From NCBI GenBank assembly GCA_035940775.1, contig DASZEN010000023.1, positions 1 to 64,000 of the forward strand: a DNA stretch of 64,000 nt, given 5' to 3'. The stretch is from DASQYE01 sp035940775 (GTDB taxonomy: Bacteria > Acidobacteriota > Blastocatellia > Pyrinomonadales > Pyrinomonadaceae). The translations under genes were made by a program, and so were the position numbers. The notes beneath the pieces were generated by a model. It did no database searches and was not told the origin of the DNA. It saw only the letters and a program-made list of their open reading frames with translations. Below are positions 38,535 through 47,823 of the stretch, one piece after another (positions within the stretch are counted from its first letter, which is position 1; each line of letters begins with the position of its first letter).

Positions 38535-41009
38535 ATGTTTAGTTCCCCCTGCCGCTCCTCGTCCAGGCGCAGGTTTGCCCTGATGACGCTCGGCCTCATT
38601 GCCCTCTGCGGGCTCATCTTCGTGACGGGCGTTCAAGCGCAGCAGCAGCAGCTCCCATCCGTCCCGAGCATCGAATCGCCAAAGCCTCCGCCCTCTGCCA
38701 AGAGTGAAGAGGCGTCCATTCAAACGAAGGCCGCGCGCGGTCAGGCACCCCTCGGCAGGCTCTATGATTTTCTCAAAGCTGAGCCGGGAAAGATTCACCG
38801 CCTGCCACGGCTCGATCCATCCAGTCGGAAGGCCGAAGGGTCGCAAAAGGTGGTGCGAATCGGCGAGGTTAGGGATTTCGCCCGCCCGCTCAAATCTTCG
38901 TCCGACAGTACTCGCTACGCACTTACCGAGGGAGACGTGCGGGTGATGGGCGTCGTCTCGGAGGGGGCGCTTTACACGCGCGTCCATTTTACGAAGATGG
39001 CGCTTCCCGAAGGCGCACGCGTCTTCGTCTATTCGGCGACGAACCCGGATGAGTTTTATGGGCCATACGAGGGTCATGGGCCGTCGGCCAATGGAGATTT
39101 CTGGACTCCTCCGATGGAGGGTGACGGGGTCGTGATCGAGTACTTCACGCCGAAGTCCGTCGAGGCTTCAAGCGATGAGCCCTTCCAGGTCACAAAGGTC
39201 AGCCACATCTACACAGACCCGCTCTTTAAGTCCGCGGCTGGCGACTGTAATAATGAGGTGAATGCTGATTGGGCGTCGGTGGCGAAGGCGGTCGGGCAGC
39301 TACAGTTTACGAAAACCGGCGGCGAGTTCGTGTGCACCGGCACGCTGCTGAACGATCAGGCCCAGGACTTTAAGCCCTATCTTTTGACCGCCGGACATTG
39401 CTTCAACACGCAAACGGAGGCGCAAACGCTGCGCACTTACTGGCTCTATAATACGGGCGATTTTCCGACCTCGAGCACGCTCCACACGGACGGCGCGAAT
39501 CTTCTGGTGACGAAGGGCGAGAGCATAAGCGACTTTACCTTTGTGCAGTTGACCGGAAGCTTGCCCGGCGGCCTTACCTTCGCCGGTTGGGACCCGAACC
39601 CGACGCCTTCGGGAACCACCGTCACCGGCATACATCACCCGCACGGCTCGCACAAACGCATCTCGTTCGGAACGACGAGCACGGACTGTGCCAGCAGCCT
39701 TCCCTGCCAGAACTTCACCTCCGTACGCTGGAACAGCGGCACGACGGAGGGCGGCTCGTCGGGCTCCGGCTTGTTCAGGGGCACGTTCTCGGATGCGAGG
39801 CTGGTCGGGACATTAACGGGCGGCGAGGCTTCGTGCGACACCCTCACAGACCCGGATTTTTACGGCAAATTCAGTGTGACTTATCCATACATATCTTCCT
39901 TTTTAGGCACGAGCCCGCCCGTCTCTTCGACGCTACGCTTAAACCAGGGCGTATATAATCTGACCGAAGGCGTGGGCTCCATCAGCATCATAGTTAATCG
40001 CACCGGCAATACTAACTCGGCCGTTACAGTCAACTACGCGACATCCGACACGGCTGGCCTTCAGAATTGCAACATTGCCAATCACGTCGCCTCATCGCGT
40101 TGCGACTACGTCTCCGTAGTCGGCACGCTGCGCTTCGCCGCCGGTCAACTCTCCAAGACCATCTTCCTGCCTGTGGTGGACGACACCTACCCGGAGGGCC
40201 CGGAGAGCCTCTCCATCGCGTTGTCGAATCCGACGGGCGGCGCCGTGCTTGCAGGCCCTTCGACGGCCACCATCACTATTACAGATAACGGCAACGATTC
40301 GGCGACGGCGCCCAACCCGATAGACCAGACCGGGTTTTTCGTCCGCCAGCACTACATAGACTTCCTCGGTCGCGAGCCCGATCCGCCCGGCTTCAACGCC
40401 TGGAGCGCCCAGATCGACAACTGCGTGCCGACGAGTCCGTCGTGTGATCGGATTTCGGTATCACAGGGCATCTACCTGTCGCCCGAGTTCAGAGAAAGAG
40501 GCTACTTCATATACAAATTCTACGCCTTAGCGTTGGGAAGAAAGCCTACCTACGCGGAGTTTGTGACCGACAGAGCGCGCGTCAGTGGATTCCAGACCGA
40601 CGCCGAGCTGGAGCAGAGCAAGGTGGATTTCATCGCAGACTTTACGGGCAGGTCTGGTTTCCATCAGATTTATGATTCGCAGACCACGCCGAGCAACTAT
40701 GTGAATACGCTGCTGACGCGCGGCACGCTGACGCTGCCGACCGCTACCCGTGACGATATAATCTCAAGGCTTAGCCTCGGGCAAATTACGAGGTCGCAAG
40801 CCTTGAGGCTGATCGCCGAGAGCGCCGAGGCCAATGCGCGCTATATCGAAGAGGCGACGATAGTGATGCATTATTTCGGATACCTGAGACGCGAACCCGA
40901 TGGATTTTATCAGGACTGGATCAATATCCTGCGGAGCAACGGAGATTCCAGGAATGTGACGAACGGGTTTGTCAATTCGGCCGAGTACAGGATGCGATTC
41001 GGTAAATAA
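38535..41009 (+). CDS. Secreted trypsin-like serine protease with Calx-beta and DUF4214 domains
   Basis: 824 aa from ATG 38535, which has AAGGAG 8 nt upstream; an earlier ATG at 38487 lacks one. Signal peptide: RRRFALMTLGLIALCGLIFV. The chymotrypsin-fold protease resembles lysyl-endopeptidase-type enzymes: FVCTGTLLNDQ, His288 in LLTAGHCF, a probable Asp in SISDFTFVQL, and Ser409 in EGGSSGSGLF. A Calx-beta domain (about 475-595: LTEGVGSISIIVNRTG, ending ATITITDNGND) and a long C-terminal DUF4214 region (from FFVRQHYIDFLGREPDPPGF) follow. The protein should act outside the cell; DUF4214 often occurs on surface-associated proteins. Substrate specificity is not determinable. Confidence 0.88.
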   Translation: MFSSPCRSSSRRRFALMTLGLIALCGLIFVTGVQAQQQQLPSVPSIESPKPPPSAKSEEASIQTKAARGQAPLGRLYDFLKAEPGKIHRLPRLDPSSRKAEGSQKVVRIGEVRDFARPLKSSSDSTRYALTEGDVRVMGVVSEGALYTRVHFTKMALPEGARVFVYSATNPDEFYGPYEGHGPSANGDFWTPPMEGDGVVIEYFTPKSVEASSDEPFQVTKVSHIYTDPLFKSAAGDCNNEVNADWASVAKAVGQLQFTKTGGEFVCTGTLLNDQAQDFKPYLLTAGHCFNTQTEAQTLRTYWLYNTGDFPTSSTLHTDGANLLVTKGESISDFTFVQLTGSLPGGLTFAGWDPNPTPSGTTVTGIHHPHGSHKRISFGTTSTDCASSLPCQNFTSVRWNSGTTEGGSSGSGLFRGTFSDARLVGTLTGGEASCDTLTDPDFYGKFSVTYPYISSFLGTSPPVSSTLRLNQGVYNLTEGVGSISIIVNRTGNTNSAVTVNYATSDTAGLQNCNIANHVASSRCDYVSVVGTLRFAAGQLSKTIFLPVVDDTYPEGPESLSIALSNPTGGAVLAGPSTATITITDNGNDSATAPNPIDQTGFFVRQHYIDFLGREPDPPGFNAWSAQIDNCVPTSPSCDRISVSQGIYLSPEFRERGYFIYKFYALALGRKPTYAEFVTDRARVSGFQTDAELEQSKVDFIADFTGRSGFHQIYDSQTTPSNYVNTLLTRGTLTLPTATRDDIISRLSLGQITRSQALRLIAESAEANARYIEEATIVMHYFGYLRREPDGFYQDWINILRSNGDSRNVTNGFVNSAEYRMRFGK

Positions 41010-41055
41010 CAGCCCCCTGGGCCGATGGGCCAAAAAACCTGACGGGGTCGATGCG

Positions 41056-41097
41056 AAGAGCGGAGCGGGTGGAATTACCTGCTCCGCTCTTTGCTTT
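41056..41097. terminator. Bidirectional terminator
   Basis: An 11-bp stem AAGAGCGGAGC (41056-41066) with GCTCCGCTCTT (41081-41091) is followed by TGCTTTC on plus and preceded by an A-rich arm for the minus strand. It serves the convergent protease (stop 41009) and LolA-like (stop 41098) genes. Confidence 0.75.
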
Positions 41098-41964
41098 CTA
41101 CTTAACAGCCTTTGCGTTCGCGGGTCGCGCGAAGAGAGCATCGGCCACGGGAGCGTTGACTTCTATCGACTCGTAATTGACGCGGCTCGTCTGAAGGCCC
41201 GCGCGAAAATAATCTATAACGAAGGGCGCGATGATGCCGTCGACGTTGATGTACTGGGCCATTCGATACTCCTCAAGCACGTCCTTACCTTCGGAATCCT
41301 TACGCTGGTAAATCACCTTGGCCGGTAAGCCGTCCTTCGCCCCGAACTCGAACTCGACGCTCAGCCCCTCCGGATAACTCAGGCGCACGGTCTCGTTACG
41401 ACGACCGATGCCAGCCTCGCGCCGCCCGACATAGCTGAGCCTAGCCCCATCCTTTCGCCACGCCCCGCGCAGCAGATTCTCCACGCTCGTCTGTAGAGTG
41501 ACGCGAAAGTTCTCGACCTGTTCGGGCGTCATATCCTTAACGGTTCGCGCCGCGCCGTCGTAAATCCACCCGCTCGCGCCTGTGTTGGTTTGAATGTCTC
41601 GGCCGCCCTGCCCGCGAAACTCTGTCCGTTCTCGATCCGGGTACGCGATGTAATCTATGAAGGCGACGGGTATCCCCGAGACGCCGTCCTTATAGGGCGT
41701 GAACTGGCCGCGACCGATCAGGGTGCGGACGCTCAAGTAGCTCGCGCCGCCCAGCGCCTCGATGGCGCGCTTCAAAATCCCCTCGGCCTTGTCGGCCGTC
41801 GCCTGCGATTGCTGCCGCTGCTGTGGTTGCCCGGCATCTTTACCGCCACCGCCGCCGCTCTGGGCGAGAGCAACCGGGGCGAAGCTTAAGATGCAGAGGA
41901 TAATGAAAAGAAGCGGGGTGAACGGGCCGCCTCGAACGCTCGAATGATTCATTAGCTTCATCAT
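41098..41964 (-). CDS. Exported LolA/MucD-like lipoprotein-sorting-fold protein of unknown function
   Basis: 288 aa. Signal peptide FTPLLFIILCILSFAPVALA, a Gly/Gln-rich linker, then a beta-rich domain starting with a helix (AEGILKRAIEALGGASYLSV) and a long series of strands (RTLIGRGQFTPYKDG, RTEFRGQGGRDIQTNTG, DGLPAKVIYQRKDSEGKDV). The 'ALGG...VRTLIGRG' opening is typical of periplasmic proteins related to LolA/outer-membrane-lipoprotein-sorting proteins that are common in Acidobacteria. No lipobox and no catalytic motif are seen. Probably periplasmic. Confidence 0.72.
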   Translation of the reverse strand: MMKLMNHSSVRGGPFTPLLFIILCILSFAPVALAQSGGGGGKDAGQPQQRQQSQATADKAEGILKRAIEALGGASYLSVRTLIGRGQFTPYKDGVSGIPVAFIDYIAYPDRERTEFRGQGGRDIQTNTGASGWIYDGAARTVKDMTPEQVENFRVTLQTSVENLLRGAWRKDGARLSYVGRREAGIGRRNETVRLSYPEGLSVEFEFGAKDGLPAKVIYQRKDSEGKDVLEEYRMAQYINVDGIIAPFVIDYFRAGLQTSRVNYESIEVNAPVADALFARPANAKAVK

Positions 41965-42013
41965 CGTGGTAGAAGATTAAGACGCCGCATCCGGGAGTCG
42001 CGGTGCGACGAGA

Positions 42014-42061
42014 CAAAAAATCGAAAGGGTCTCAATGAATATATCACTGAAACCCTCTCGA
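42014..42061 (-). terminator. Intrinsic terminator of the ClpA/C-type gene
   Basis: On the minus strand an 18-bp stem (three wobble pairs; arms 42061-42044 and 42038-42021) with a 5-nt loop is followed directly by TTTTTTGT (42020-42013). It lies 31 nt after the stop codon at 42092. Confidence 0.9.
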
Positions 42062-42091
42062 TGCAGGCTCAACGCTAAGGATGAAACTATT

Positions 42092-44368
42092 CTACTCCGA
42101 GACTTCGCCCTCAACGGGCGAGATCGTGACCTCGCCATCCTCCGCATCCACCTCGAAGCGCGTCGCGCCCTTCCACATGGTGGTGATCGGCAATTTCACT
42201 TTCTCGTCTATGTGACGCTTGAGGAAACGCGCGCCATAGGCAGGGCTAAAGCCCTTCTCGGTCAGAAGATCGATGGCCCGATCCGTTACGCCGACCTCTT
42301 TGCCCTGACGCTCCATCTGCCGACGCAGCTTGTTGAGATATATCTGCGCGATCTGTCGAACTTCGTCCATCATCAGGGGCGAGAAGACGACTATCTCATC
42401 GATGCGGTTGCGAAACTCGGGCGAGAAGCGCTGCTCGGCCGCCTTCATCACCTCATTCTTGATGGCGCGAACATCGCCCAGAGTCTTCTGACCGAAACCG
42501 AGCGGCTTCTCGTACTTCTTGAAACTCTCGGAGCCGAGGTTCGAGGTCATGATAACGATGGCGTCCGAAAGATAAACCTTCTTGCCGCGCCCGTCCGTCA
42601 TCCAGCCCTCGTCGAAAGCCTGTAGGAAGAGGTTCATCAGGAAGGGCGACGCCTTCTCGACCTCGTCCAGCAGAAGAACGGTGTACGGATTCTCGCGCAA
42701 CTGCTCGGTCAGGATGCCGCCGCGTTCCGAACCGACGATGCCGCGCGGCATGCCGATCAGCTTCTCAATGCCGATGGTTCCGTCGCCATACTCGGACATG
42801 TCGATGCGCACCATCTTCTCTTCGTCGCCGAACATGAACTCGGCGACGGCCTTCGCAAGCTCGGTTTTGCCGACGCCCGTCGGGCCCAGGAAGAGAAGCA
42901 CGCCGTCCGGCTTGTAATGGTTCTCCTTGAGCGGCCCCTTGTTGAGACGCAGTCGTTGCGCGACGCCCTTGATCGCCTCTTTCTGACCGATCACGCGCTT
43001 CGATAGCTCCGCCTCCATGTCTGCGAAGCGGTCGTTCGTATCGCGGAAGATCATGTCGCGCGGGATACGCGATTCCTGTGAGATGACCTCGATCACGTGC
43101 TCGGGCTTGACGATCAACGTCTGCGGCTCGTTGATCTCGACCTTGACGGCGGCCGTGTCGAGCCAGCCGATGGCCTTGTCCGGCAGGTGCAGGTTTCGTA
43201 TGTACTTCGGGGCCATCTCAAGGGCCGTGTTGATGGCGTCGTCCGAAATGGTGACGGAGTAGTTCTTCTCAAGTCGCGTGCGAATGCCTAAGAGTATCTC
43301 CCGCGTCTCGTTTAAAGAAGGCTCCGGAACCTTGACCAGACGGAAGCGGCGCGCGAGCGCCTCGTCCTCGCCGATGTACTCCTTGTACTCCGTGATGGTC
43401 GTCGCGCCGATGATGCGCATCTCGCCGCGCGCCAGGGCGGTCTTGAACATGTTGGCCGCATCCGAGGATGTGCCGAGCGCCGCGCCCGCGCCGATGATCG
43501 TGTGCGCCTCGTCGATAAAGAGGATCAGGTTATCGCGCTCTTTGACTTCGTCTATGATGCCCTTGATGCGCTCCTCGAACATGCCGCGCAGCATCGTGCC
43601 CGCGACGAGTCCGCCCATCTGAAGCTGCACGATATGAGAGCCGCGCAGGCGCGCCGGAACCTTTTCCGGCTCAAGCTCGACCAGACGCGCCAGCCCCTCG
43701 ACGACCGCCGTCTTGCCCACCCCGGGCTCGCCCACCAGCATGGGTGAGTTGGCCCGCTCGCGGTGGCAGAGAATCTCAACCATCTGTTGAATCTCAAGCT
43801 CGCGCCCGATGGTCGGCGGCAAGCGATCGGCGCGCGCCAGCCGGTTCAAAGAGACGCCGAAGTGCTTGAGATAAGGAGGCAGCTCGAATTTCTTCTTGTA
43901 CTGCTCCTCTTCCTGTTCACGCATATGGACACGGGCGCGTACGTTTTCCACCACAGCCTCCGGGCTTGCGCCGAGATTTCGGCAGACCTCAACAAAAAGA
44001 GAATCGTATTGAGAGAGTGCTGTGAAAATATCAGTCGCCTCGATGGTTTTTCGGCCCTGTGCGCGGGCGCGCTCCATCGAGCGCTTGAAGAGATCGGTTG
44101 TGTCGGGCGCAATCTTGAAACCCTTGCCGCTATACTGGCGACTTATTTCGAGACGCTTTTCGATCATCAATTTGACCGCCTGCGGATCAAGCAGAAGGTC
44201 GCGCATCGTCGCATTGAAGAGTTCCGACTCCTCTGTGGCGAGAGCGCTCAGGATGTGTTCGACGGAAACGTAATTCTGATCGCGGCGGCGCGATTCGCCA
44301 AAAGCATGTTCCAGAATACGCTGGCCGCTCTCCGAAAATTTATCTTTATATGCCCCTAGATCTATCAT
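42092..44368 (-). CDS. ClpA/ClpC-type AAA+ unfoldase (Clp protease ATP-binding subunit)
   Basis: 758 aa, the length of E. coli ClpA. A Clp N-domain (about 1-150), AAA-1 with GEPGVGKTAVVEG and FIDEAHTIIGAG, and AAA-2 with GPTGVGKTELAKA and LLDEVEKASPFL are visible. The two AAA modules are joined directly (PDKAIGWLDT... to KRVIGQKEA), without the coiled-coil M domain of ClpB or the UVR-type middle domain of ClpC. In AAA-2 the segment KPLGFGQK holds an LGF tripeptide where ClpA has IGL and ClpC VGF, the ClpP-docking loop. It therefore should feed ClpP rather than act as a disaggregase. No clpP or clpS is in the window. Confidence 0.9.
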   Translation of the reverse strand: MIDLGAYKDKFSESGQRILEHAFGESRRRDQNYVSVEHILSALATEESELFNATMRDLLLDPQAVKLMIEKRLEISRQYSGKGFKIAPDTTDLFKRSMERARAQGRKTIEATDIFTALSQYDSLFVEVCRNLGASPEAVVENVRARVHMREQEEEQYKKKFELPPYLKHFGVSLNRLARADRLPPTIGRELEIQQMVEILCHRERANSPMLVGEPGVGKTAVVEGLARLVELEPEKVPARLRGSHIVQLQMGGLVAGTMLRGMFEERIKGIIDEVKERDNLILFIDEAHTIIGAGAALGTSSDAANMFKTALARGEMRIIGATTITEYKEYIGEDEALARRFRLVKVPEPSLNETREILLGIRTRLEKNYSVTISDDAINTALEMAPKYIRNLHLPDKAIGWLDTAAVKVEINEPQTLIVKPEHVIEVISQESRIPRDMIFRDTNDRFADMEAELSKRVIGQKEAIKGVAQRLRLNKGPLKENHYKPDGVLLFLGPTGVGKTELAKAVAEFMFGDEEKMVRIDMSEYGDGTIGIEKLIGMPRGIVGSERGGILTEQLRENPYTVLLLDEVEKASPFLMNLFLQAFDEGWMTDGRGKKVYLSDAIVIMTSNLGSESFKKYEKPLGFGQKTLGDVRAIKNEVMKAAEQRFSPEFRNRIDEIVVFSPLMMDEVRQIAQIYLNKLRRQMERQGKEVGVTDRAIDLLTEKGFSPAYGARFLKRHIDEKVKLPITTMWKGATRFEVDAEDGEVTISPVEGEVSE

Positions 44369-44706
44369 TTACTTTTTCTCGATTGATTTGATTTCCGAAC
44401 TATCGGAAAACCCGCTGCCTAACAATTAAACGATAATCCTGTGCCAAATGTTTGACGCCAGGTTTCCAGCCCGGTTTGCGATTTCTCGCTTTCCCCAGGC
44501 GACCCATCTTCGAGCCTCATTTTAGATGCGAGGGGCGGAAACGCCGTTGCGTTTCCATGCAGCCACGATCATAACATATCCTGGCCCTGCAAATACCCGG
44601 CCAAAAAAAATAAGGCGAAATGAAAAAAAGACGAAAGTGAAGAGGAATGAGCCCGCGGCCTTAAAGCTTCACTTTCGCCTTTTAGCTTTTCACTTCAGAA
44701 TCTTCT
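44369..44706. other. Intergenic region between groEL and the ClpA/C-type gene
   Basis: Holds the groEL terminator (44623-44677) and the upstream region of the unfoldase gene. A TTGGCA box is present on the minus strand near 44451-44446 but no good -10 follows at standard spacing. No coding sequence is seen. Confidence 0.4.
44623..44677 (-). terminator. Intrinsic terminator of groEL
   Basis: Minus-strand hairpin CGAAAGTGAAG (44677-44667) with CTTCACTTTCG (44642-44632), followed by TCTTTTTTTC. It lies 30 nt after the groEL stop codon at 44707. Confidence 0.85.
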
Positions 44707-46338
44707 TCAGTAGTCGTAATCTTCGCCGCCGCCGTGCATCGGAGGCGCAGCCTTCTTAGGCTCGGGCGCGTCCGTCACGGCAGCATCGGTCGTGAGCATC
44801 AGACCGGCGATGGATGCGGCGTTTTGCAGCGCCGTGCGCACCACCTTGGTCGGGTCGATAATCCCTGCCGCGACGAGGTCTTCATAGTCTCCGGTCGCCG
44901 CGTTGAGCCCCCTGGAGCCCTTCGACTCCTCCACCTTACCGGCGGCAATCGCGCCCTCGATGCCCGCGTTCTCGGCGATGCGGCGCAGGGGTTCCTCCAT
45001 CGCGCGCCGCACGATGCGAATCCCGGTTTGAACGTCCTCGTCCTCGACCTCAAGCTTGTCCAAAACGCGTGCGGCGCGCATCAGCGCCACGCCGCCGCCC
45101 GGGACGATGCCCTCCTGGGCCGCCGCGCGGGTCGCGTTCAGAGCATCTTCGACCCTCATCTTGATCTCTTTCATGGCGGTTTCGGTGGCCGCGCCGACCT
45201 TAATTACGGCGACGCCGCCCGCGAGCTTCGCGAGGCGCTCCTGCAACTTCTCGCGGTCGTAATCCGAAGAGGTCTCTTCGATCTGGTTGCGTATGGTGGC
45301 GACGCGGCCCTGTATCGCCTTAGCTTCGCCCGCCCCCTCGACGATGGTCGTCGCGTCCTTATCGACGATCGCGCGCTTGGCCGAGCCGAGGTCTGTCACC
45401 TGAACATTCTCAAGCTTGATGCCGAGGTCTTCCGTGATGACGCGCCCGCCCGTCAAGACCGCCAGGTCTTCGAGGATGGCTTTGCGGCGGTCGCCGAAGG
45501 CCGGGGCCTTGACGGCGCAGACCTTGATCGTGCCGCGCAGCTTATTGACGACGAGCGTCGCCAGCGCGTCGCCCTCGACATCCTCTGCAACGATCAGAAG
45601 CGAGCGTCCCTGCCCCGCCGATTGCTCAAGCACGGGCAGCAGATCACGCATCGCCGAAATCTTTTTCTCATGGAGCAGGATCAGAGGGTCTTCGAGCACA
45701 GCTTCCATACGATCGGCATTGGTGACGAAGTAGGGCGAGAGATAGCCACGGTCGAACTGCATGCCCTCTACGATGTCGAGTTCGGTTTGCATCGTCCTCG
45801 ATTCTTCGACCGTAACGACGCCGTCCTTGCCCACCTGCTCCATCGCTTCGGAGACAAGTTGGCCGATCTGCCGGTCGTTATTGGCCGAGACCGAGGCGAC
45901 GTTTGCCAACTCCTCTTTACCCTTGACCTTCTTCGATAGCCGCTCAAGCTCGGCGACTGCCCGCTCGGTCGCCATCTGTATGCCGCGCTGCAAGGCCATG
46001 GGGTTTGCGCCCGCCGTGACGTTCTTCACGCCTTCGCGAAAGATGGCCTGCGCGAGCACGGTCGCCGTCGTCGTCCCGTCGCCCGCCGTGTCGTTCGTCT
46101 TGGTCGCCACCTCCCTGACCATCTGCGCGCCCATGTTCTGATACTTATCTTCAAGATCAATCTCGCGGGCGACCGTGACGCCGTCTTTGGTGATGACGGG
46201 CGAGCCGTAGCTTTTCCCTATCACGACGTTGCGCCCTTTCGGCCCGAGCGTGACGCGCACCGCATTCGCAAGAATGTTCACACCATTGAGCATGGCGCTG
46301 CGCGCATCCTCCCTGAACTTCAATTCTTTCGCTGCCAC
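44707..46338 (-). CDS. groEL: Chaperonin GroEL
   Basis: 543 aa from a GTG at 46338, which has GAGGAG 8 nt upstream and gives the normal N terminus (VAAKELKFREDARSAMLNGV); a longer frame to 46371 is open. ATP-site motifs VTLGPKGRNVV and NDTAGDGTTTATVLA, the apical domain and PGGGVALMRA are intact. The C terminus is GGGEDYDY instead of the Gly-Gly-Met repeat tail of canonical GroEL, and no groES is adjacent. This may be a secondary GroEL, with the canonical groESL elsewhere. It lies 90 nt downstream of grpE and probably shares its transcript. Confidence 0.96.
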   Translation of the reverse strand: MAAKELKFREDARSAMLNGVNILANAVRVTLGPKGRNVVIGKSYGSPVITKDGVTVAREIDLEDKYQNMGAQMVREVATKTNDTAGDGTTTATVLAQAIFREGVKNVTAGANPMALQRGIQMATERAVAELERLSKKVKGKEELANVASVSANNDRQIGQLVSEAMEQVGKDGVVTVEESRTMQTELDIVEGMQFDRGYLSPYFVTNADRMEAVLEDPLILLHEKKISAMRDLLPVLEQSAGQGRSLLIVAEDVEGDALATLVVNKLRGTIKVCAVKAPAFGDRRKAILEDLAVLTGGRVITEDLGIKLENVQVTDLGSAKRAIVDKDATTIVEGAGEAKAIQGRVATIRNQIEETSSDYDREKLQERLAKLAGGVAVIKVGAATETAMKEIKMRVEDALNATRAAAQEGIVPGGGVALMRAARVLDKLEVEDEDVQTGIRIVRRAMEEPLRRIAENAGIEGAIAAGKVEESKGSRGLNAATGDYEDLVAAGIIDPTKVVRTALQNAASIAGLMLTTDAAVTDAPEPKKAAPPMHGGGEDYDY

Positions 46339-46428
46339 TTTGTTTTTCTCCTCGAAAATAGTAGTCAGCAATCAGTTGCCGCTCGATAAAGTTCGCGCGC
46401 GCCTTTCACTGACTACTGAACAAAAAGA

Positions 46429-47142
46429 TTACTGTTCCGAATCCGCGATCATCTTCATGGCGGGGCGAGCCCTTCCGACCTGCACCCGCGCTGGGCGTAG
46501 AAGACGCTCCCCAATCCTGTAGCCGCGACTGTATTCGGCCGTCACAAGATTATCGCGCTCCTGCTCTACGGGGACGGTATCGACGGCCTCGTGCAGCTCC
46601 GGGTCAAAGGGTTGGCCCACGGCGGGCACGGGCTCGACACCGGCGGCGGCGAGCGCGCTCTCTAAATTATTGGCCGTGCCGCGCACGCCTTCAAGCAGCG
46701 ACTCAAAAGAGCTGCCGCCCGAGGCCGCCTCAATCGCGCGTCGCAGGTTATCGGCGACGGGCAGGACGGCGGCGATGAAATCCGCCTTCTCCCGGCGCGC
46801 GCGTTCATCGGCCGCGCGATTAAGGCGCACGCGCGTCTCGTCCGTCTCGCGCTGCAATTGGGCGCGCAACTGCTCGAAGCGAGACTGCACCTCGCCCAGC
46901 TTCTGCTCGGCGGCGCGGGCGCGCTCCTCCAACTGCTCTACCTGGCCGGAACTCTGCGAAGGCGTCTGGCCGGAAACCGTCTCGCCCGCCCCCGCCTCCG
47001 GCGCAATTTGCTGGCCGCCGCCCTCCGCGTTCAAGCCGACGCGCCGCCGATCAGTGACACGTATCTCTTCGGCCGAAGAGGACGCAGGCCCATTACTACT
47101 ACTACTGGCGCGCGCCTCCGCAGCCATCCCTCTTTCTTTCAT
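46429..47142 (-). CDS. grpE: Nucleotide exchange factor GrpE
   Basis: About 237 aa; start uncertain. ATG 47142 is used, with ATG 47178 and ATG 47127 as alternatives, none with an ideally spaced ribosome-binding site. The N-terminal ~70 residues are disordered and Ser/Gly-rich, encoded partly by a (TAC)n/(GTA)n microsatellite. A coiled coil follows (VEQLEERARAAEQKLGEVQS), then the GrpE core (FIAAVLPVADNLRRAIEAAS, FDPELHEAV, YRIGERLLRPARVQVG). It releases ADP from DnaK; dnaK is not in the window. It is located between hsp20-1 and groEL. Confidence 0.93.
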   Translation of the reverse strand: MKERGMAAEARASSSSNGPASSSAEEIRVTDRRRVGLNAEGGGQQIAPEAGAGETVSGQTPSQSSGQVEQLEERARAAEQKLGEVQSRFEQLRAQLQRETDETRVRLNRAADERARREKADFIAAVLPVADNLRRAIEAASGGSSFESLLEGVRGTANNLESALAAAGVEPVPAVGQPFDPELHEAVDTVPVEQERDNLVTAEYSRGYRIGERLLRPARVQVGRARPAMKMIADSEQ

Positions 47143-47250
47143 ACTGCGAATCTTTTTCTCCCTGCGAAAAGATACCATAATAGAATCAGTAAACAGCAGT
47201 CGGCGATCAGCGGATGCTCGAAAAAGGCTGCAAGGCCGCTCGCTGATCGC

Positions 47251-47700
47251 TTAGTTGACTTTGATCTCGACGCGGCGGGCCTTCTGCTCTTTGCGTTTGG
47301 GCAGCGTCAAGCGCAGCACGCCGTCCCTGTACTCCGCCACGATCGCTTTTTGATCGACGATAGAAGGCACGCCAAAGCGCCTCAGAAAACGTCCGCGCGG
47401 GCATTCGGCGCGCCGCTGGTTCTCCTCTTCAACGGCACGCACGCCGCGAATCGAGAGGCGGTCTTCGTCCAGATCGATCTCAAGCGCCGAGCGTTCTATG
47501 CCGGGCAGATCGAGCGCGATGACGAACTCTCGTTCGTTCTCGTAAACATCGGCGGGCGGATACCAATCGGCCCGCTCCATCTCCTGCTCGTCCGGGGCAT
47601 CGCCCGCACGGGCGCGTCGATCCGTCGCCTCTTCGAACAAACGATTCATGCGATCCTGTAGCCCGACCAGATCGCCCATAGGATTCCATCTATTCGACAT
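47251..47700 (-). CDS. Small heat-shock protein, Hsp20/alpha-crystallin family, copy 1
   Basis: 149 aa. The alpha-crystallin domain spans about 45-145: PPADVYENEREFVIALDLPG, LSIRGVR, then AEYRDGVLRLTLPKR with the conserved GVLxLxLPK motif. Charged N-terminal arm (MNRLFEEATDRRARAGDAP). It is an ATP-independent holdase that keeps unfolding proteins accessible to ClpB/DnaK. Encoded between clpB and grpE on the same strand. The sequence differs clearly from the second Hsp20 at 50610-51146, especially in the extra EEENQRRAECPRG loop. Confidence 0.95.
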   Translation of the reverse strand: MSNRWNPMGDLVGLQDRMNRLFEEATDRRARAGDAPDEQEMERADWYPPADVYENEREFVIALDLPGIERSALEIDLDEDRLSIRGVRAVEEENQRRAECPRGRFLRRFGVPSIVDQKAIVAEYRDGVLRLTLPKRKEQKARRVEIKVN

Positions 47701-47706
47701 CAGCGT

Positions 47707-47815
47707 AACGAAGGGGTGAAGGCGTTAGGGATGAGGGATGAACAAGAAAAGCATTCAAGGAAGTTGAAGCGTTTCTTTAATCCCTTATCCTTCATCGCTG
47801 CCGCCCTTCGTTCCT
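47707..47815. repeat. Dispersed palindromic intergenic repeat, copy 2
   Basis: Fills the 123-nt gap between hsp20-1 and clpB. The outer arms (aacgaagg... and ...ccttcgtt, with cgctgccgccc on one side) and the ATTCAA-N5-TTGAA centre match copy 1 at 29151-29255 in inverted orientation, including about 22 identical nt at the core. It might double as a processing or termination hairpin in the chaperone transcript. Confidence 0.75.
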
Positions 47816-47823
47816 CCTTTTTC

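Noticed and set aside
44734..45939. 401-codon plus-strand frame antisense to groEL
   Set aside because: It mirrors the codon pattern of groEL on the opposite strand, a common artefact in GC-rich genes.
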